Positions 7,338 to 16,515 of a DNA stretch of 25,521 nt are shown one piece after another. How positions within the stretch are numbered: the stretch's first letter is position 1; each line of letters begins with the position of its first letter. The notes under the pieces are model-generated. The model was not told where the DNA came from, did no database searches, and saw only the letters and a program-made list of their open reading frames with translations. Source of the DNA: Sphingomonadales bacterium (lineage in GTDB: Bacteria; Pseudomonadota; Alphaproteobacteria; Sphingomonadales; Sphingomonadaceae); NCBI GenBank assembly GCA_018971065.1, contig JAGWVC010000057.1, positions 1 through 25,521 on the forward strand, given 5' to 3'. A program made the position numbers and the translations under genes.

Positions 7338-10253
7338 ATGAAGCTGAATTCGCGCGCGGTTCGCGCTCTCGTTTCCGCATTGCTGGCGGGTGTCGCGGTT
7401 CCGTCGTGGGCAGATGCGCCGGCGCCGGTTTCGGCGCTGCCTGCCCTGCCGTCGCAGGCCGAGCCGTGGCTGTACAAGGGCAGCGACGTGCCGCGCGACA
7501 AGGAGTGGGTGTTCGGGCAACTGCCCAACGGCCTGCGCTGGGCGGTGCGGCGCAATGCGGTGCCGCCGGGGCAGGTGTCGATCCGCATCGCCATGGATGT
7601 CGGCTCGATGCACGAGGCGCCGGGCGAGCAGGGCTTTGCCCACCTGCTGGAGCATCTGGTGTTCCGCCAGTCGAAGTATCTGGGCGAGGCGCAGGCCATC
7701 CCCACCTGGCAGCGGCTGGGCGCGACGTTCGGCAGCGATACCAATGCCGAGACGACGGCTTCGCACACCGTGTTCAAGATCGACCTGCCCGGGGCGACGC
7801 CGGCATCGGTGGACGAATCGATGAAGCTGCTGTCGGGCATGATGATCGCGCCGACGCTGTCGGAAAGCGACATCCGCACCGAAGTGCCGATCGTGCTGGC
7901 TGAAAAGCGCGAACGCGGCGGCGCGGGCGAGCGGGTGCAGGATGCGCTGCGCGAGACGCTGTATGGCGGCACGGCGCTGGGCGACCATCCGACGATCGGC
8001 AGCGTGGACAGCATTTCGGGCGCGCACCAGGATGCGGTGCGGGCGTTCCATGCGCGCTGGTATCGGCCCGAGAACGCGGTGATCATCATGAGCGGCGATG
8101 CCAGCCCGGCGCTGCTGGCGGCGCTGGTCAACAAGTGGTTCGGTGATTGGCGCGGCACGGGGCCGCGCACCCCGGCACCGTCGTTCGGCGAGCCGAAGCG
8201 GCCCGAGGGCGCCGATCCGGCCAACCCGGTGGACCGGACGCGGGTGGTGATGGAGCCCGAGTTGCCGCGATCGCTGAGCTTCGTTCATGCGCGCGGCTGG
8301 CATGAGCATGACGACACCATCGCCTACAACAAGGGGCTGATGATCGACCAGGTGGCGCAGTCGATCCTGAACCGGCGGCTGGAAGCGCGCGCGCGCGGCG
8401 GGGCGGCCTATCTGGCGGCGCAGGTGGCGCAGGAGAACATCAACCGGACGGTGGACGGGACGTTCGTCAACGTGACGCCGCTGGACGGCAACTGGAAGCA
8501 GGCGTTGAAGGATGTGCGCGCGGTAATCGCCGATGCGCTGGCGCGGCCGCCGTCGGTGGAGGAGATCGCGCGCGAGGTGGCGGAGATCAACGTCACGTTC
8601 GAGAGCCTGCAGCAGCAGCGCGCCTTGCAGCCCGGCGGCAAGCTGGCCGACGATCTGGTGCAGGCGGTGGACATTCACGAGACGGTGGCATCGCCCGAGG
8701 TGGTGCTGGACATCTTCCGCAAGTCGATCCCGCTGTTCACCCCGGCGGCGGTGCTGGAACACACGCGCGGGCTGTTTGCGGCGCCGTCGATCCGGGCGAT
8801 CTATGTGACGCCGCAGGCGGGCGAGGCCGATGCCGCCGCGCTGAAGGCAGCGTTGCTGGAGAAGGTGGACGTGAACGCCGCGCAGCGCAGCGCCGGCAAG
8901 CCGGTGTCGTTTGCCGAGCAGCCGGCGATCGGCGCGCCGGGGACGGTGGTGAACGCCATCCCCACCGGGCTGCTGGAAATCGAGCAGTTGAACTTTGCCA
9001 ACGGCGTGCGGGTGCTGATGTGGCCGACCCGCGACGATCCGGGCCGGGCGATGGTGAAGGTGCGCTTCGGCAGCGGGTTCGCGGCATTCCGGCCCGAGGA
9101 TGCGGCTTACGTGACGCTGGGCAACATGGCGCTGGTGCCGTCGGGCGAGGGCAGGCTGGGGCAGGACGAGCTGGAGCGCATCTCGACCGGCCGCAAGATG
9201 GGTTTCGAGTTCAAGATCGACGACGGCGACTTCACGTTCTCCGCCGAGACGCGGCGCGAGGACCTGGACGACCAGCTTTACCTGTTCGCCGCCAAGTTCG
9301 CGATGCCGCGCTGGGACCCGCAGCCGGTGCTGCGCGCGATTGCCGCCAGCCGGTTGCAGTACGAATCCTATGCCGCATCGCCGCAGGGGGTGCTGGCGCG
9401 CGACCTGAAGTATCTGCAGCGCGGGCGCGATCCGCGCTACCGGCCGCCTTCGCCGGCGGAACTGGCGGCGGTGACGCCCGAGGGGTTCCGCAAGGCGTGG
9501 GAGCCGATCCTGGCGCGGGGGCCGATCGAGGTGCAGGTGTTCGGCGATATCGACAAGGCGAAGACGATCGCGGCGCTGACCCGCACGTTCGGCGCGCTGG
9601 CGCCGCGACAGGCGATGCCCGATGCGCCGCGCAGCGTGCCGGTGCCCGAGGCGGCGGCGGCGCCGCTGGTGCTGCACCATCGCGGCGATGCCAACCAGGC
9701 GGCGGTGGCGATTGCCTGGCCGACCGGCGGGGGCAGCGGCGGGATTGCCGAATCGCGGCAACTGGAAGTGCTGGGGCAGGTGATGGCGAACCGCCTGCTG
9801 GAAGCGATCCGCGAAAAGCTGGGCGCCAGCTATGCGCCGCAGGTTTCGTCGGAATGGCCGGTGGACCTGGCCAATGGCGGGACGATCATGGCGCTGGCGC
9901 AGGTTCAGCCCGAGCTGGCGCCGAAGTTCTTCGTGGCGGCCGACCAGATTGCCGCCGACCTGGCCGCGAAGCCGGTGAGCGCGGACGAACTGGCGCGGGT
10001 GGTGGAGCCGTTGCGCCAGCAGGTGACGCGCGCGGCGACCAGCACCGCGTTCTTCATGTGGCAACTGGAAGGCGCGACCCAGGACCCGCGCCGCTATGTG
10101 ATGCTGGGCAGCGTGCTGAAGGACTATACCACCGTGACTCCGGCGGGGTTGCAGGGGCTGGCGGCGAAGTACCTGGCGGCGGGCAGGGCGTGGCGTCTGG
10201 AAGTGCTGCCCGAGGTGCCGGGATCGGGACAGGCGGCGAAGGGTACGAACTAG
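7338..10253 (+). CDS. Exported M16 family zinc metallopeptidase (971 aa)
   Basis: A pitrilysin/insulinase-family protein with two M16 repeat halves. A signal peptide at residues 1-25 (ending VPSWA) sends it to the periplasm. The inverted zinc motif HLLEH gives His102, Glu105 (catalytic) and His106; Glu182 and Glu189 downstream match the seven-residue-spaced acidic pair, with Glu189 the likely third zinc ligand. The second half (roughly 550 onward, beginning LNFANGVRVLMW) has no HxxEH motif and is probably the inactive partner lobe that closes over the substrate. Its length of about 970 residues fits single-chain M16 enzymes. ATG 7338 is chosen because the signal peptide begins there, though no clear Shine-Dalgarno is visible; the frame is open 22 codons further upstream. 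It probably degrades peptides in the periplasm. Confidence 0.93.
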   Translation: MKLNSRAVRALVSALLAGVAVPSWADAPAPVSALPALPSQAEPWLYKGSDVPRDKEWVFGQLPNGLRWAVRRNAVPPGQVSIRIAMDVGSMHEAPGEQGFAHLLEHLVFRQSKYLGEAQAIPTWQRLGATFGSDTNAETTASHTVFKIDLPGATPASVDESMKLLSGMMIAPTLSESDIRTEVPIVLAEKRERGGAGERVQDALRETLYGGTALGDHPTIGSVDSISGAHQDAVRAFHARWYRPENAVIIMSGDASPALLAALVNKWFGDWRGTGPRTPAPSFGEPKRPEGADPANPVDRTRVVMEPELPRSLSFVHARGWHEHDDTIAYNKGLMIDQVAQSILNRRLEARARGGAAYLAAQVAQENINRTVDGTFVNVTPLDGNWKQALKDVRAVIADALARPPSVEEIAREVAEINVTFESLQQQRALQPGGKLADDLVQAVDIHETVASPEVVLDIFRKSIPLFTPAAVLEHTRGLFAAPSIRAIYVTPQAGEADAAALKAALLEKVDVNAAQRSAGKPVSFAEQPAIGAPGTVVNAIPTGLLEIEQLNFANGVRVLMWPTRDDPGRAMVKVRFGSGFAAFRPEDAAYVTLGNMALVPSGEGRLGQDELERISTGRKMGFEFKIDDGDFTFSAETRREDLDDQLYLFAAKFAMPRWDPQPVLRAIAASRLQYESYAASPQGVLARDLKYLQRGRDPRYRPPSPAELAAVTPEGFRKAWEPILARGPIEVQVFGDIDKAKTIAALTRTFGALAPRQAMPDAPRSVPVPEAAAAPLVLHHRGDANQAAVAIAWPTGGGSGGIAESRQLEVLGQVMANRLLEAIREKLGASYAPQVSSEWPVDLANGGTIMALAQVQPELAPKFFVAADQIAADLAAKPVSADELARVVEPLRQQVTRAATSTAFFMWQLEGATQDPRRYVMLGSVLKDYTTVTPAGLQGLAAKYLAAGRAWRLEVLPEVPGSGQAAKGTN

Positions 10254-10325
10254 TTCATTACACCGGATTGCTTTGCATTCAGGCTGGTCGGCGTTATGGG
10301 CCGCGGCCTGAATTGGGAGCATCTT

Positions 10326-11696
10326 GTGACAACTGACTGGAATCCGGCGAGCTGGAAGAATGCCGACGCCTATGTGGCGAAGCATCTGCCGCGCTATGAG
10401 GACCCCGCCGCGCTGGCGAAGGTCGAGGCCACGCTGGCTGGTTTTCCGCCGCTGGTGTTTGCCGGCGAAGTGCGCGCGCTGAAGGCCGATCTGGCGCGGG
10501 TGGCGGGCGGCGAGGGCTTCCTGCTGCAGGGTGGCGACTGCGCCGAGAGCTTTGCCGACCTGACCGCGAACAACATCCGCGACACGTTCCGCGTGCTGTT
10601 GCAGATGGCGGTGGTGCTGACGTTCGCCAGCAAGCAGCCGGTGGTGAAGGTGGGGCGCATGGCCGGGCAGTTCGCCAAGCCGCGTTCTTCCGATACCGAG
10701 ACGATCGACGGGCTGACGCTGCCGAGCTACTTCGGCGACATCGTCAACGGCATTGATTTCGTGCCCGAATCGCGCCGCAACGATCCCGAGCGGATGCTGA
10801 CCGGCTATTCCTATTCGGCGGCGACGCTGAACCTGCTGCGCGCGTTCTCGACCGGCGGCTATGCCAACCTTCGTCAGGTTCACAAGTGGACGCTGGACCA
10901 CATTGCCGAGAGCCCGTGGGCGCGGCGCTTTGCCGAGACCGCCGATCGCATCAGCGAGGCGCTGGACTTCATGAAGGCCTGCGGGATCGACCCGGGCTCG
11001 GTGCCGCAGTTCGAGGGCACCAGCTTCTATACCAGCCACGAGGCGCTGCTGCTGCCTTACGAGCAGGCGCTGACCCGCGAGGATTCGCTGACCGGGCAGT
11101 GGGTGGACTGTTCGGCGCACATGCTGTGGATCGGTGACCGCACCCGGTTCGAGGATTCGGCGCACGTGGAATTCCTGCGCGGGGTGATCAACCCGCTGGG
11201 GGTGAAGTGCGGGCCGAGCCTGAAGCCCGATGCGCTGCTGAAGATCCTGGATACGCTGAACCCGGACAACGAGGCGGGGCGGATGACGCTGATCGCGCGG
11301 TTCGGGCACGACAAGGTGGCCGATGGGCTGCCGCCGCTGGTCGAGGCGGTGAAGGCGTCGGGCCATACCGTGGTATGGTCCTGCGACCCGATGCATGGCA
11401 ACGTGGTGAAGGCCGAGAGCGGGCTGAAGACGCGGCCGTTCGAGCGGATCTGTGCCGAGATCGAGGGGTTCTTCGGGGTGCATCGCGCGCTGGGTACGCA
11501 CGCGGGCGGCATTCACCTGGAGATGACCGGGCGCGACGTGACCGAATGCACCGGCGGCGGGGTGGACATCACCGATGCCGGGCTGGCCGAATGCTATGCG
11601 ACCAATTGCGACCCGCGCCTGAATGCGGCGCAGTCGATCGAGATCGCGTTCGAGATTGCCGACATGCTGAACCTGGAGTCGGCGGGCAAGCGCTAG
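10326..11696 (+). CDS. Class II 3-deoxy-7-phosphoheptulonate (DAHP) synthase
   Basis: A 456-residue cytoplasmic enzyme that condenses phosphoenolpyruvate and erythrose 4-phosphate, the first step of the shikimate pathway to aromatic amino acids. It belongs to the plant/actinobacterial class II type rather than the E. coli AroF/G/H type. Metal ligands are recognisable as Cys72 (GGDCAESF), His357 (DPMHGN), Glu399 (HLEMTG) and Asp429 (CDPRLN); the last three spacings match the mycobacterial enzyme as I recall it. Other signatures are [24 protein letters not shown] and [15 protein letters not shown] at 10326 is preferred because GGGAG lies six bases upstream and the product then begins TTDWNPASW, the usual N-terminus; an in-frame ATG exists at 10296. 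It lies 72 bases after the M16 gene on the same strand and is convergent with the PilZ gene. Confidence 0.96.
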   Translation: MTTDWNPASWKNADAYVAKHLPRYEDPAALAKVEATLAGFPPLVFAGEVRALKADLARVAGGEGFLLQGGDCAESFADLTANNIRDTFRVLLQMAVVLTFASKQPVVKVGRMAGQFAKPRSSDTETIDGLTLPSYFGDIVNGIDFVPESRRNDPERMLTGYSYSAATLNLLRAFSTGGYANLRQVHKWTLDHIAESPWARRFAETADRISEALDFMKACGIDPGSVPQFEGTSFYTSHEALLLPYEQALTREDSLTGQWVDCSAHMLWIGDRTRFEDSAHVEFLRGVINPLGVKCGPSLKPDALLKILDTLNPDNEAGRMTLIARFGHDKVADGLPPLVEAVKASGHTVVWSCDPMHGNVVKAESGLKTRPFERICAEIEGFFGVHRALGTHAGGIHLEMTGRDVTECTGGGVDITDAGLAECYATNCDPRLNAAQSIEIAFEIADMLNLESAGKR

Positions 11697-11736
11697 AACC
11701 GGTCAGCCCGCACGGCGCCTGAGCGTCGGGAACCGC

Positions 11737-12444
11737 TTACGCCGTCGCGCGGCGGCGCGGCGGGGTGTGTTCCTCGAACAGCAGAGGCATCTGGTCGAGC
11801 GCCGATGCCGGCAGGAACGGTTGCAGTTCGATGGCGTGGCGGGCCAGTTCGGCCATGCCCAGGCTGCGGTCGAAAACCATGCCGTGCGCCAGCCCGCGCC
11901 GCCAGCAGATACGGGCGAACTGGTCGGGAAGGCCGGGGATCGACAGGCGGACGGCCTTGCGCAACGGCAGTTCGGCGGCGGCCTCGATGCCGGCGCCGCC
12001 CTGCGAGAGGTTGACCAGCGCGGCATCGACCGGCTTGCCTTCGGCCCAGACCGTGGCGGAGTGGCGGATGCGCAGGCGGATCGGCCGGCGCGGGTGATCG
12101 CCGGCTTCCTCGATGAAGGCATCGACGTCGATGGGGCGGATGAACTGGTAGCCCGATTCGAGCTCGCGCTTCCAGACGCGCTGCATCGCGTAAGTCTCGC
12201 CGTTGGCGAGTTCGAGCAGGACGTAGGTTTCGGGGGGAAGCGCCTCGAAATGGCGCAGCTTGCAGCCGCCCGAGGAGACGTCGCGCACGACGCAGGGGTA
12301 TTCGCCCGACTGGCAGACCAGCTTGGCCGAGCGGATCAGCAGCGACGCGCGCTTTTCGCCGCGCATATCGAGGACCTGGCCGGTGGCGGCCGATCGGGAA
12401 TGGGCGGGTCCGATGGAGGAAACGGGCGTGGGGTGCTGCTGCAT
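11737..12444 (-). CDS. Tandem PilZ-domain protein, probable c-di-GMP effector
   Basis: A 235-residue soluble protein with two PilZ domains and no membrane segment or output domain. The first, about residues 28-110, carries the full c-di-GMP signature: R28-x3-R32 and D55-x-S57-x-x-G60. The second, about 118-215, has R119-x3-R123 and N145-x-S147-x-x-G150, with Asn replacing the usual Asp, so its binding may be weaker. PilZ proteins pass the second messenger on to motility, adhesion or polysaccharide machinery; the target here is not evident from the neighbours. The start at 12444 has only a weakly placed GGGAG; an internal Met at residue 27, just before the first motif, is an alternative. A CtrA-like box and perfect inverted repeat lie 38-62 bases upstream. 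Confidence 0.88.
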   Translation of the reverse strand: MQQHPTPVSSIGPAHSRSAATGQVLDMRGEKRASLLIRSAKLVCQSGEYPCVVRDVSSGGCKLRHFEALPPETYVLLELANGETYAMQRVWKRELESGYQFIRPIDVDAFIEEAGDHPRRPIRLRIRHSATVWAEGKPVDAALVNLSQGGAGIEAAAELPLRKAVRLSIPGLPDQFARICWRRGLAHGMVFDRSLGMAELARHAIELQPFLPASALDQMPLLFEEHTPPRRRATA

Positions 12445-12481
12445 GTCGGGTCTCGCTCCCGCCGGCGCGGCGTGCGCACAA

Positions 12482-12506
12482 CGTGGTTATGCGGGGATTA
12501 ACCACG
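12482..12506. promoter_or_regulatory. Inverted repeat containing a CtrA-like box
   Basis: CGTGGTTA (12482-12489) and TAACCACG (12499-12506) form a perfect 8-base inverted repeat with a 9-base spacer. Inside it TTAT-N7-TTAA (12487-12501) matches seven of eight bases of the alphaproteobacterial CtrA site TTAA-N7-TTAA. It lies between the PilZ gene (minus, 38 bases away) and the CocE-type hydrolase gene (plus, 77 bases away) and could serve either. Binding by CtrA is inference. Confidence 0.45.
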
Positions 12507-12583
12507 AGCGGTGAAGATGCGGTAAACAGGGCGGTAGCGGCGGGGTGGGGTTCGCTGGCGAACCGGCACTGAATGCGCTTTTC

Positions 12584-14548
12584 ATGGGGCGCAAACCTGT
12601 TAGCGTGGGCGCCGTGGGAGCCGGAATTACGCTTGGATTGCTGCGCGGTGCGCGGGCTGGACTGGCCGCCGTGGCACTGGCCGTGGCGGGGGGCGCGGGG
12701 GTGGCGGGCAGTGCCGATCCGCCAGCGCACCTGATTGACCCGATGGCGAACGACAAGGTGGGCGGCTATGACTGGATACGCCCGCAGGCGGAGTTCTATC
12801 GCCGCGAGGTGATGATCCCGATGCGCGACGGGGTGCAGCTTCACACCGTGATCGTGGTGCGCAAGGGGGTGACGGGCGCGCCGATCCTGCTGAGCCGGAC
12901 CCCGTACAACGCGCTGGAGACGACCAGCCGCAATCGCAGCCAGAAGATCGAGGAAATCCTGCCGGTGGCGGATGCCGAGTTCGTGCGCGACGGCTATATC
13001 CGGGTGTACCAGGACATCCGGGGGCTGCATGGCTCCGAGGGCGACTACGTGATGACGCGGCCGCTGCGCGGGGTGCTGAACCGCACGCGGGTGGACCATT
13101 CGACCGACGCTTTCGACACGATCGACTGGTTGGTGAAGAATGTGAAGATCACCAACGGCAAGGTGGGGATCATCGGCTCGTCGTACCTGGGGTTCACCGC
13201 ACTGATGGCGCTGGTCGATCCGCATCCGGCGCTGCTGGCCGCCGTACCCGAATCGCCGATGGTGGACGGCTGGATGGGCGACGACTGGTTCCACAACGGC
13301 GCGTTCCGCCAGCCGTCGTTCGACTATGTGCTGGCGCAGACCGCCGAGCGTGGCGGTGGGCCGCTGCCGGTGGGCGGGGCGGACGAGTACGAGGTGTACC
13401 TGAACGACATATCCGCCGCCGAACACGCGCGGCGGTTCGGGGTGGACCAGATGCCGGGTATCCGCAAGCTGGTGGAGCATCCCGCCTATGACGGGTTCTG
13501 GCAGGCGCAGGCGCTGGACCGGATACTGGGCGCGCGCAAGCTGACGGTGCCGACGCTGCTGGTGGTGGGGCAGTGGGACCAGGAGGATTCGTATGGCGCG
13601 CCGGCGGTGTTCCGGGCGCTGTCGGCCGATCCCGCCAATGCGGGGCTGGTGCATTTCGCGATGGGGCCGTGGCGGCATTCGGGCGTGAACTATGACGGCA
13701 CCAGCCTGGGGCCGCTGCGCTTCGTGGGCGATACCGCGCTGGAATTCCGCAAGCGCTGGATGAAGCCGTTCCTGGATTGCCACCTGAAGACCAATCCGCC
13801 GCCGTGCGCGATGCCGCGCGTGGTGACGTATGCCACCGGCGTGAACCGCTGGGAGGTGAGTGACAAATGGCCGGTCGGGACGGAAAAGGCGCTGTACCTG
13901 GGGCCGGGGCAATCGTTGGGGTTCGACATGCCGGCGACGGCGGGGAGCGACCAGTACCTGTCCGACCCGGCGCGGCCGGTGCCGATGATGCCGCGCCCGA
14001 TCCGGCTGGACGGCGATCCGTGGAAGACCTGGCTGGTGCAGGACCAGCGCTTTGCCGATGGCCGGCCCGACGTGCTGACGTACCAGAGCGAGGCGCTGGC
14101 CGAGCCGGTGCATGTGAAGGGCGCGCCGCGCGTGGACCTGCGCGCGGCGACCAGCGGGCAGGACAGCGACTGGGTGGTGAAGCTGATCGACGTCTATCCT
14201 TCGGAGGATTCGTCGCAGCCGGACCTGGGCGGGTATGAACTGGGCATCGGCATCGACATCTTCCGGGGCCGCTATGTCGGCAGTTTCAGCAAGCCGGCGC
14301 CGCTGGAGCCGGGCAAGGTCTACAAGTACGGCTGGTCGCTGCCGAACGTGGACCACGTGTTCCTGCCGGGGCACCGGATCATGGTGCAGGTGCAGTCGAG
14401 CCTGTTTCCGCTGTACGATCGCAACCCGCAAGGCTGGGTGCCGTCGATCATGGATGCCCGGCTGGCCGACTATCAGAAGGCGACGCAGACCGTGCATTGG
14501 GGCGGGGAGCAGGCCAGTGCGGTGTGGCTGCCGGTGGCCGGTGAATAG
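12584..14548 (+). CDS. Exported CocE/NonD family serine hydrolase (654 aa)
   Basis: An alpha/beta hydrolase of the cocaine esterase, X-Pro dipeptidyl peptidase and alpha-amino-acid ester hydrolase group. The catalytic triad is visible: Ser200 in GSSYLG, Asp332 in GQWDQED and His365 in GPWRHSG. An N-terminal domain begins at about residue 70 (MIPMRDGVQLHTV), and a C-terminal beta-sandwich, from about 440, contains the LIDVYP and PGHRI segments typical of this family. A hydrophobic stretch at about 25-45 after two Arg (LLRGARAGLAAVALAVAGGAG) looks like a signal peptide, so the enzyme is probably periplasmic. The start is uncertain: ATG 12584 is used, GTG 12545 and several internal GTG codons are alternatives, and none has a strong ribosome binding site. 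Substrates would be esters or amides of small acyl or amino-acid groups. It converges with the retropepsin gene, 15 bases away. Confidence 0.9.
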   Translation: MGRKPVSVGAVGAGITLGLLRGARAGLAAVALAVAGGAGVAGSADPPAHLIDPMANDKVGGYDWIRPQAEFYRREVMIPMRDGVQLHTVIVVRKGVTGAPILLSRTPYNALETTSRNRSQKIEEILPVADAEFVRDGYIRVYQDIRGLHGSEGDYVMTRPLRGVLNRTRVDHSTDAFDTIDWLVKNVKITNGKVGIIGSSYLGFTALMALVDPHPALLAAVPESPMVDGWMGDDWFHNGAFRQPSFDYVLAQTAERGGGPLPVGGADEYEVYLNDISAAEHARRFGVDQMPGIRKLVEHPAYDGFWQAQALDRILGARKLTVPTLLVVGQWDQEDSYGAPAVFRALSADPANAGLVHFAMGPWRHSGVNYDGTSLGPLRFVGDTALEFRKRWMKPFLDCHLKTNPPPCAMPRVVTYATGVNRWEVSDKWPVGTEKALYLGPGQSLGFDMPATAGSDQYLSDPARPVPMMPRPIRLDGDPWKTWLVQDQRFADGRPDVLTYQSEALAEPVHVKGAPRVDLRAATSGQDSDWVVKLIDVYPSEDSSQPDLGGYELGIGIDIFRGRYVGSFSKPAPLEPGKVYKYGWSLPNVDHVFLPGHRIMVQVQSSLFPLYDRNPQGWVPSIMDARLADYQKATQTVHWGGEQASAVWLPVAGE

Positions 14549-14563
14549 CCCTGAGTCAGTGGT

Positions 14564-16372
14564 TTACGGCGCAAACTTGTAGAACTTTTCGAGGCGGGCG
14601 GTGTGCTTGTCGAGCGCGAGGGCAGCGTCGCGTTCGGCCTTGCCGGCGTCCGCCTGACCGAGCGCGATGCGGGTGAGGCCGCGCATGTAGCGCGAGAAGG
14701 CCTGGCGCGGCTGGGTGGCGATGGCGGTGTCGTAATCGGCGAGGGCGCCGGCGTAGTCCTTCAGGCGGAACTTCACCAGCGCGCGGCTGTCGAGAATGGC
14801 GGCGGTGCCGGGGCGGCCCTTGAGCGCGCGGTTGCAATCGTCGAGCGCGGCGGGAAGCTGGACGTTGGCGAGCGCGCGGCTCCAGCAGCGGCTGTTCCGG
14901 AAATCGGGCAGGTGGCTGTCCTCTGGGTGAGCGGCGATCAGCGCGTCGAACAGCGGGATGGCGCGATCGGCATGGCCAAGCTCGTCGAACAGGCTGGCGA
15001 CGACGACGGATTCGAGCGAGCCGGGGTGGATGGCGCGGGCGGCGGCATCGGCATCGGCGAGCGCGCCGGCTTCGTCGCCGGTGGCGAGGCGCATGGCGGC
15101 GCGGACGCGGCGCAGGTCGGGGTTGTCGGGCGCGAGGGTGATGGCCTTGTCGAGTTCGGCGCGGCCCTCCAGCAGGCGGCCCGCCCCGAACAGGGCGGCG
15201 GCGCGATCGCGGTGGAACAGGGCATTGCCGGGGGCGAGGGCCAGCGCGGCGTCGTAATCGGCAAGCGCCGGGGCGAACTGGCGGGCGGCGAGCCGGGCAG
15301 AGGCGCGACGGGCGAATTCGTCGGCGGTCCTGGGTTCGGCGGCGTTGTCGCTGGCCTGGACCTGGAAGGTGCCGGGCGGGAGTGCGGGGGCGGGGGCCGG
15401 AGCGGGGCCGGAATCCGGCGTGGGGGTTGGGGGGGCGGCGGTGAGGAACGGCTTGCCGCCGGTGTAGGTGAAATGGATCTGCCGCTGGCCGCGCGCGACA
15501 TAGACGTGGTGGGCCAGCAGCCAATCGGCGCCCAGCAGCATGTCGGGGCCGCCGGGGCCGGTGATCTCCCCCTCGATCACGCTGAGGTGGGTGTTGAGCA
15601 CCTGTTCCTCACCCACCGCGACGCTGGCGACCGGGACGACCCAGCCCTTGAGCAGCTTGCGGCCGAAACCGCCGAGGCCGGCGATGGGAACGGCAGTGGG
15701 GGCGGCAAGATCGATGCCGGCGCGCCGGGCCGCGCTTTGCGACAGCAGCGACATCGGGGCGCCGCTGTCGATCATGGCGTCGATGGCGGCGCCGTTGATC
15801 TGGACCTTGACCCGGAAATCCCGCTGCTGGTCGGCATAGCCCATCCTGGCGAGGAAGAAGGGTTTGCCGGCGGCCCAGTATGCCATTGCCGCCTTGTCGC
15901 AGCCGGCGGCCTTGAGCAGCTTGACCGAACCGTGGGCCAGATCGAACTCGGTGTCGGCCATGCCGAGCAGGTTGCGGCCGATCAGCGCGTTGCCGCTGTC
16001 GGTGCCGCCGACGAGGAAGGCGACGTTGTGGATGGACTGGCCGACGATGCCGAAATCCTTGACCGTGGCGACATCCACGCCGTGGGTGCCGCCGATGCCG
16101 GTGATCATCAGGCCGGCCGGCGCCGCCGTCAGCGGCAGGCCGAATTCCTGCGCGCGGGCGTTCGACATGATGTTGAACACGGCGCCTGAATCGAGCCAGA
16201 ATTCGGTGTCGTGGCCGTTGACCTTGACCGGCACGGCCGCGCGCAGGCCGCGCATGGTGACGGGGAGATCGGCGAACGGGGTGATCTGGCAGGTGCCGGC
16301 ATGAGCGGGAGCGGCGATGGGGGAGGCAAGGGCGACGGACAGCGCCAGGGCCAGTTGCCGATTTGCCTTCAT
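14564..16372 (-). CDS. Exported tandem retropepsin-like aspartic protease with TPRs
   Basis: A 602-residue protein with four parts. Residues 1-25 are a signal peptide (ending APAHA). Two retropepsin-like lobes follow: lobe one has Asp61-Ser-Gly (FWLDSGAVFNIM), a flap-like GIGGTHG and LIGRNLLG; lobe two has Asp202-Ser-Gly (AMIDSGAPMSLL), GLGGFG and LLGADWLL. After a Pro/Ala-rich linker comes an alpha-helical region with several tetratricopeptide repeats (for example AGALADYDTAIATQPRQA) to the C-terminus. Retroviral-type proteases need two DSG lobes to form one active site, and here both are in one chain, so an intramolecular dimer is plausible. TPRs may recruit partners in the periplasm. ATG 16372 is chosen for the signal peptide and a GGGGAGG just upstream, although the frame stays open to 16558. 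Proteolytic activity is inferred from motifs. Confidence 0.9.
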   Translation of the reverse strand: MKANRQLALALSVALASPIAAPAHAGTCQITPFADLPVTMRGLRAAVPVKVNGHDTEFWLDSGAVFNIMSNARAQEFGLPLTAAPAGLMITGIGGTHGVDVATVKDFGIVGQSIHNVAFLVGGTDSGNALIGRNLLGMADTEFDLAHGSVKLLKAAGCDKAAMAYWAAGKPFFLARMGYADQQRDFRVKVQINGAAIDAMIDSGAPMSLLSQSAARRAGIDLAAPTAVPIAGLGGFGRKLLKGWVVPVASVAVGEEQVLNTHLSVIEGEITGPGGPDMLLGADWLLAHHVYVARGQRQIHFTYTGGKPFLTAAPPTPTPDSGPAPAPAPALPPGTFQVQASDNAAEPRTADEFARRASARLAARQFAPALADYDAALALAPGNALFHRDRAAALFGAGRLLEGRAELDKAITLAPDNPDLRRVRAAMRLATGDEAGALADADAAARAIHPGSLESVVVASLFDELGHADRAIPLFDALIAAHPEDSHLPDFRNSRCWSRALANVQLPAALDDCNRALKGRPGTAAILDSRALVKFRLKDYAGALADYDTAIATQPRQAFSRYMRGLTRIALGQADAGKAERDAALALDKHTARLEKFYKFAP

Positions 16373-16397
16373 GCGATGCCTCCCCGTTTGGTGGCCG

Positions 16398-16426
16398 ATG
16401 ATTGCGGGATCGGCGCGGGTTGGCAA
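16398..16426 (-). promoter_or_regulatory. Candidate promoter of the retropepsin/TPR gene
   Basis: On the minus strand TTGCCA (16421-16426) and AATCAT (16398-16403) are 17 bases apart, a plausible -35/-10 pair with moderate matches. The transcript would start about 19 bases before the ATG at 16372, just upstream of its Shine-Dalgarno. Confidence 0.35.
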
Positions 16427-16459
16427 TCGGTAAACGATGGACGGGAAAGGTTTAAATGA

Positions 16460-16491
16460 AAACCCCGCCCGCCGGGTGGCGGACGGGGTTT
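16460..16491 (-). terminator. Intrinsic terminator after the HSD10-type dehydrogenase
   Basis: AAACCCCG (16460-16467) pairs with CGGGGTTT (16484-16491), and CCGCC (16469-16473) pairs with GGCGG (16478-16482). One internal mismatch separates the two helices, and the loop is four bases. On the minus strand the stem runs into TTTTCATTT. It lies 24 bases past the stop of the gene at 16516-17310 and separates it from the retropepsin gene. Confidence 0.85.
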
Positions 16492-16515
16492 CGTGAAACC
16501 GGGTGCTTCCCGCGC

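Noticed and set aside
7323..11516. Open frame of about 1,400 codons on the minus strand, antisense to the M16 peptidase and DAHP synthase genes
   Set aside because: The translation is Arg/His/Gln-rich without any domain, and both plus-strand genes have clear catalytic motifs. Long antisense frames are expected at this GC content.
11693..14497. Open frame of 934 codons on the minus strand
   Set aside because: His/Arg/Pro-rich translation overlapping the PilZ and CocE-type genes in other frames; no recognisable domain.
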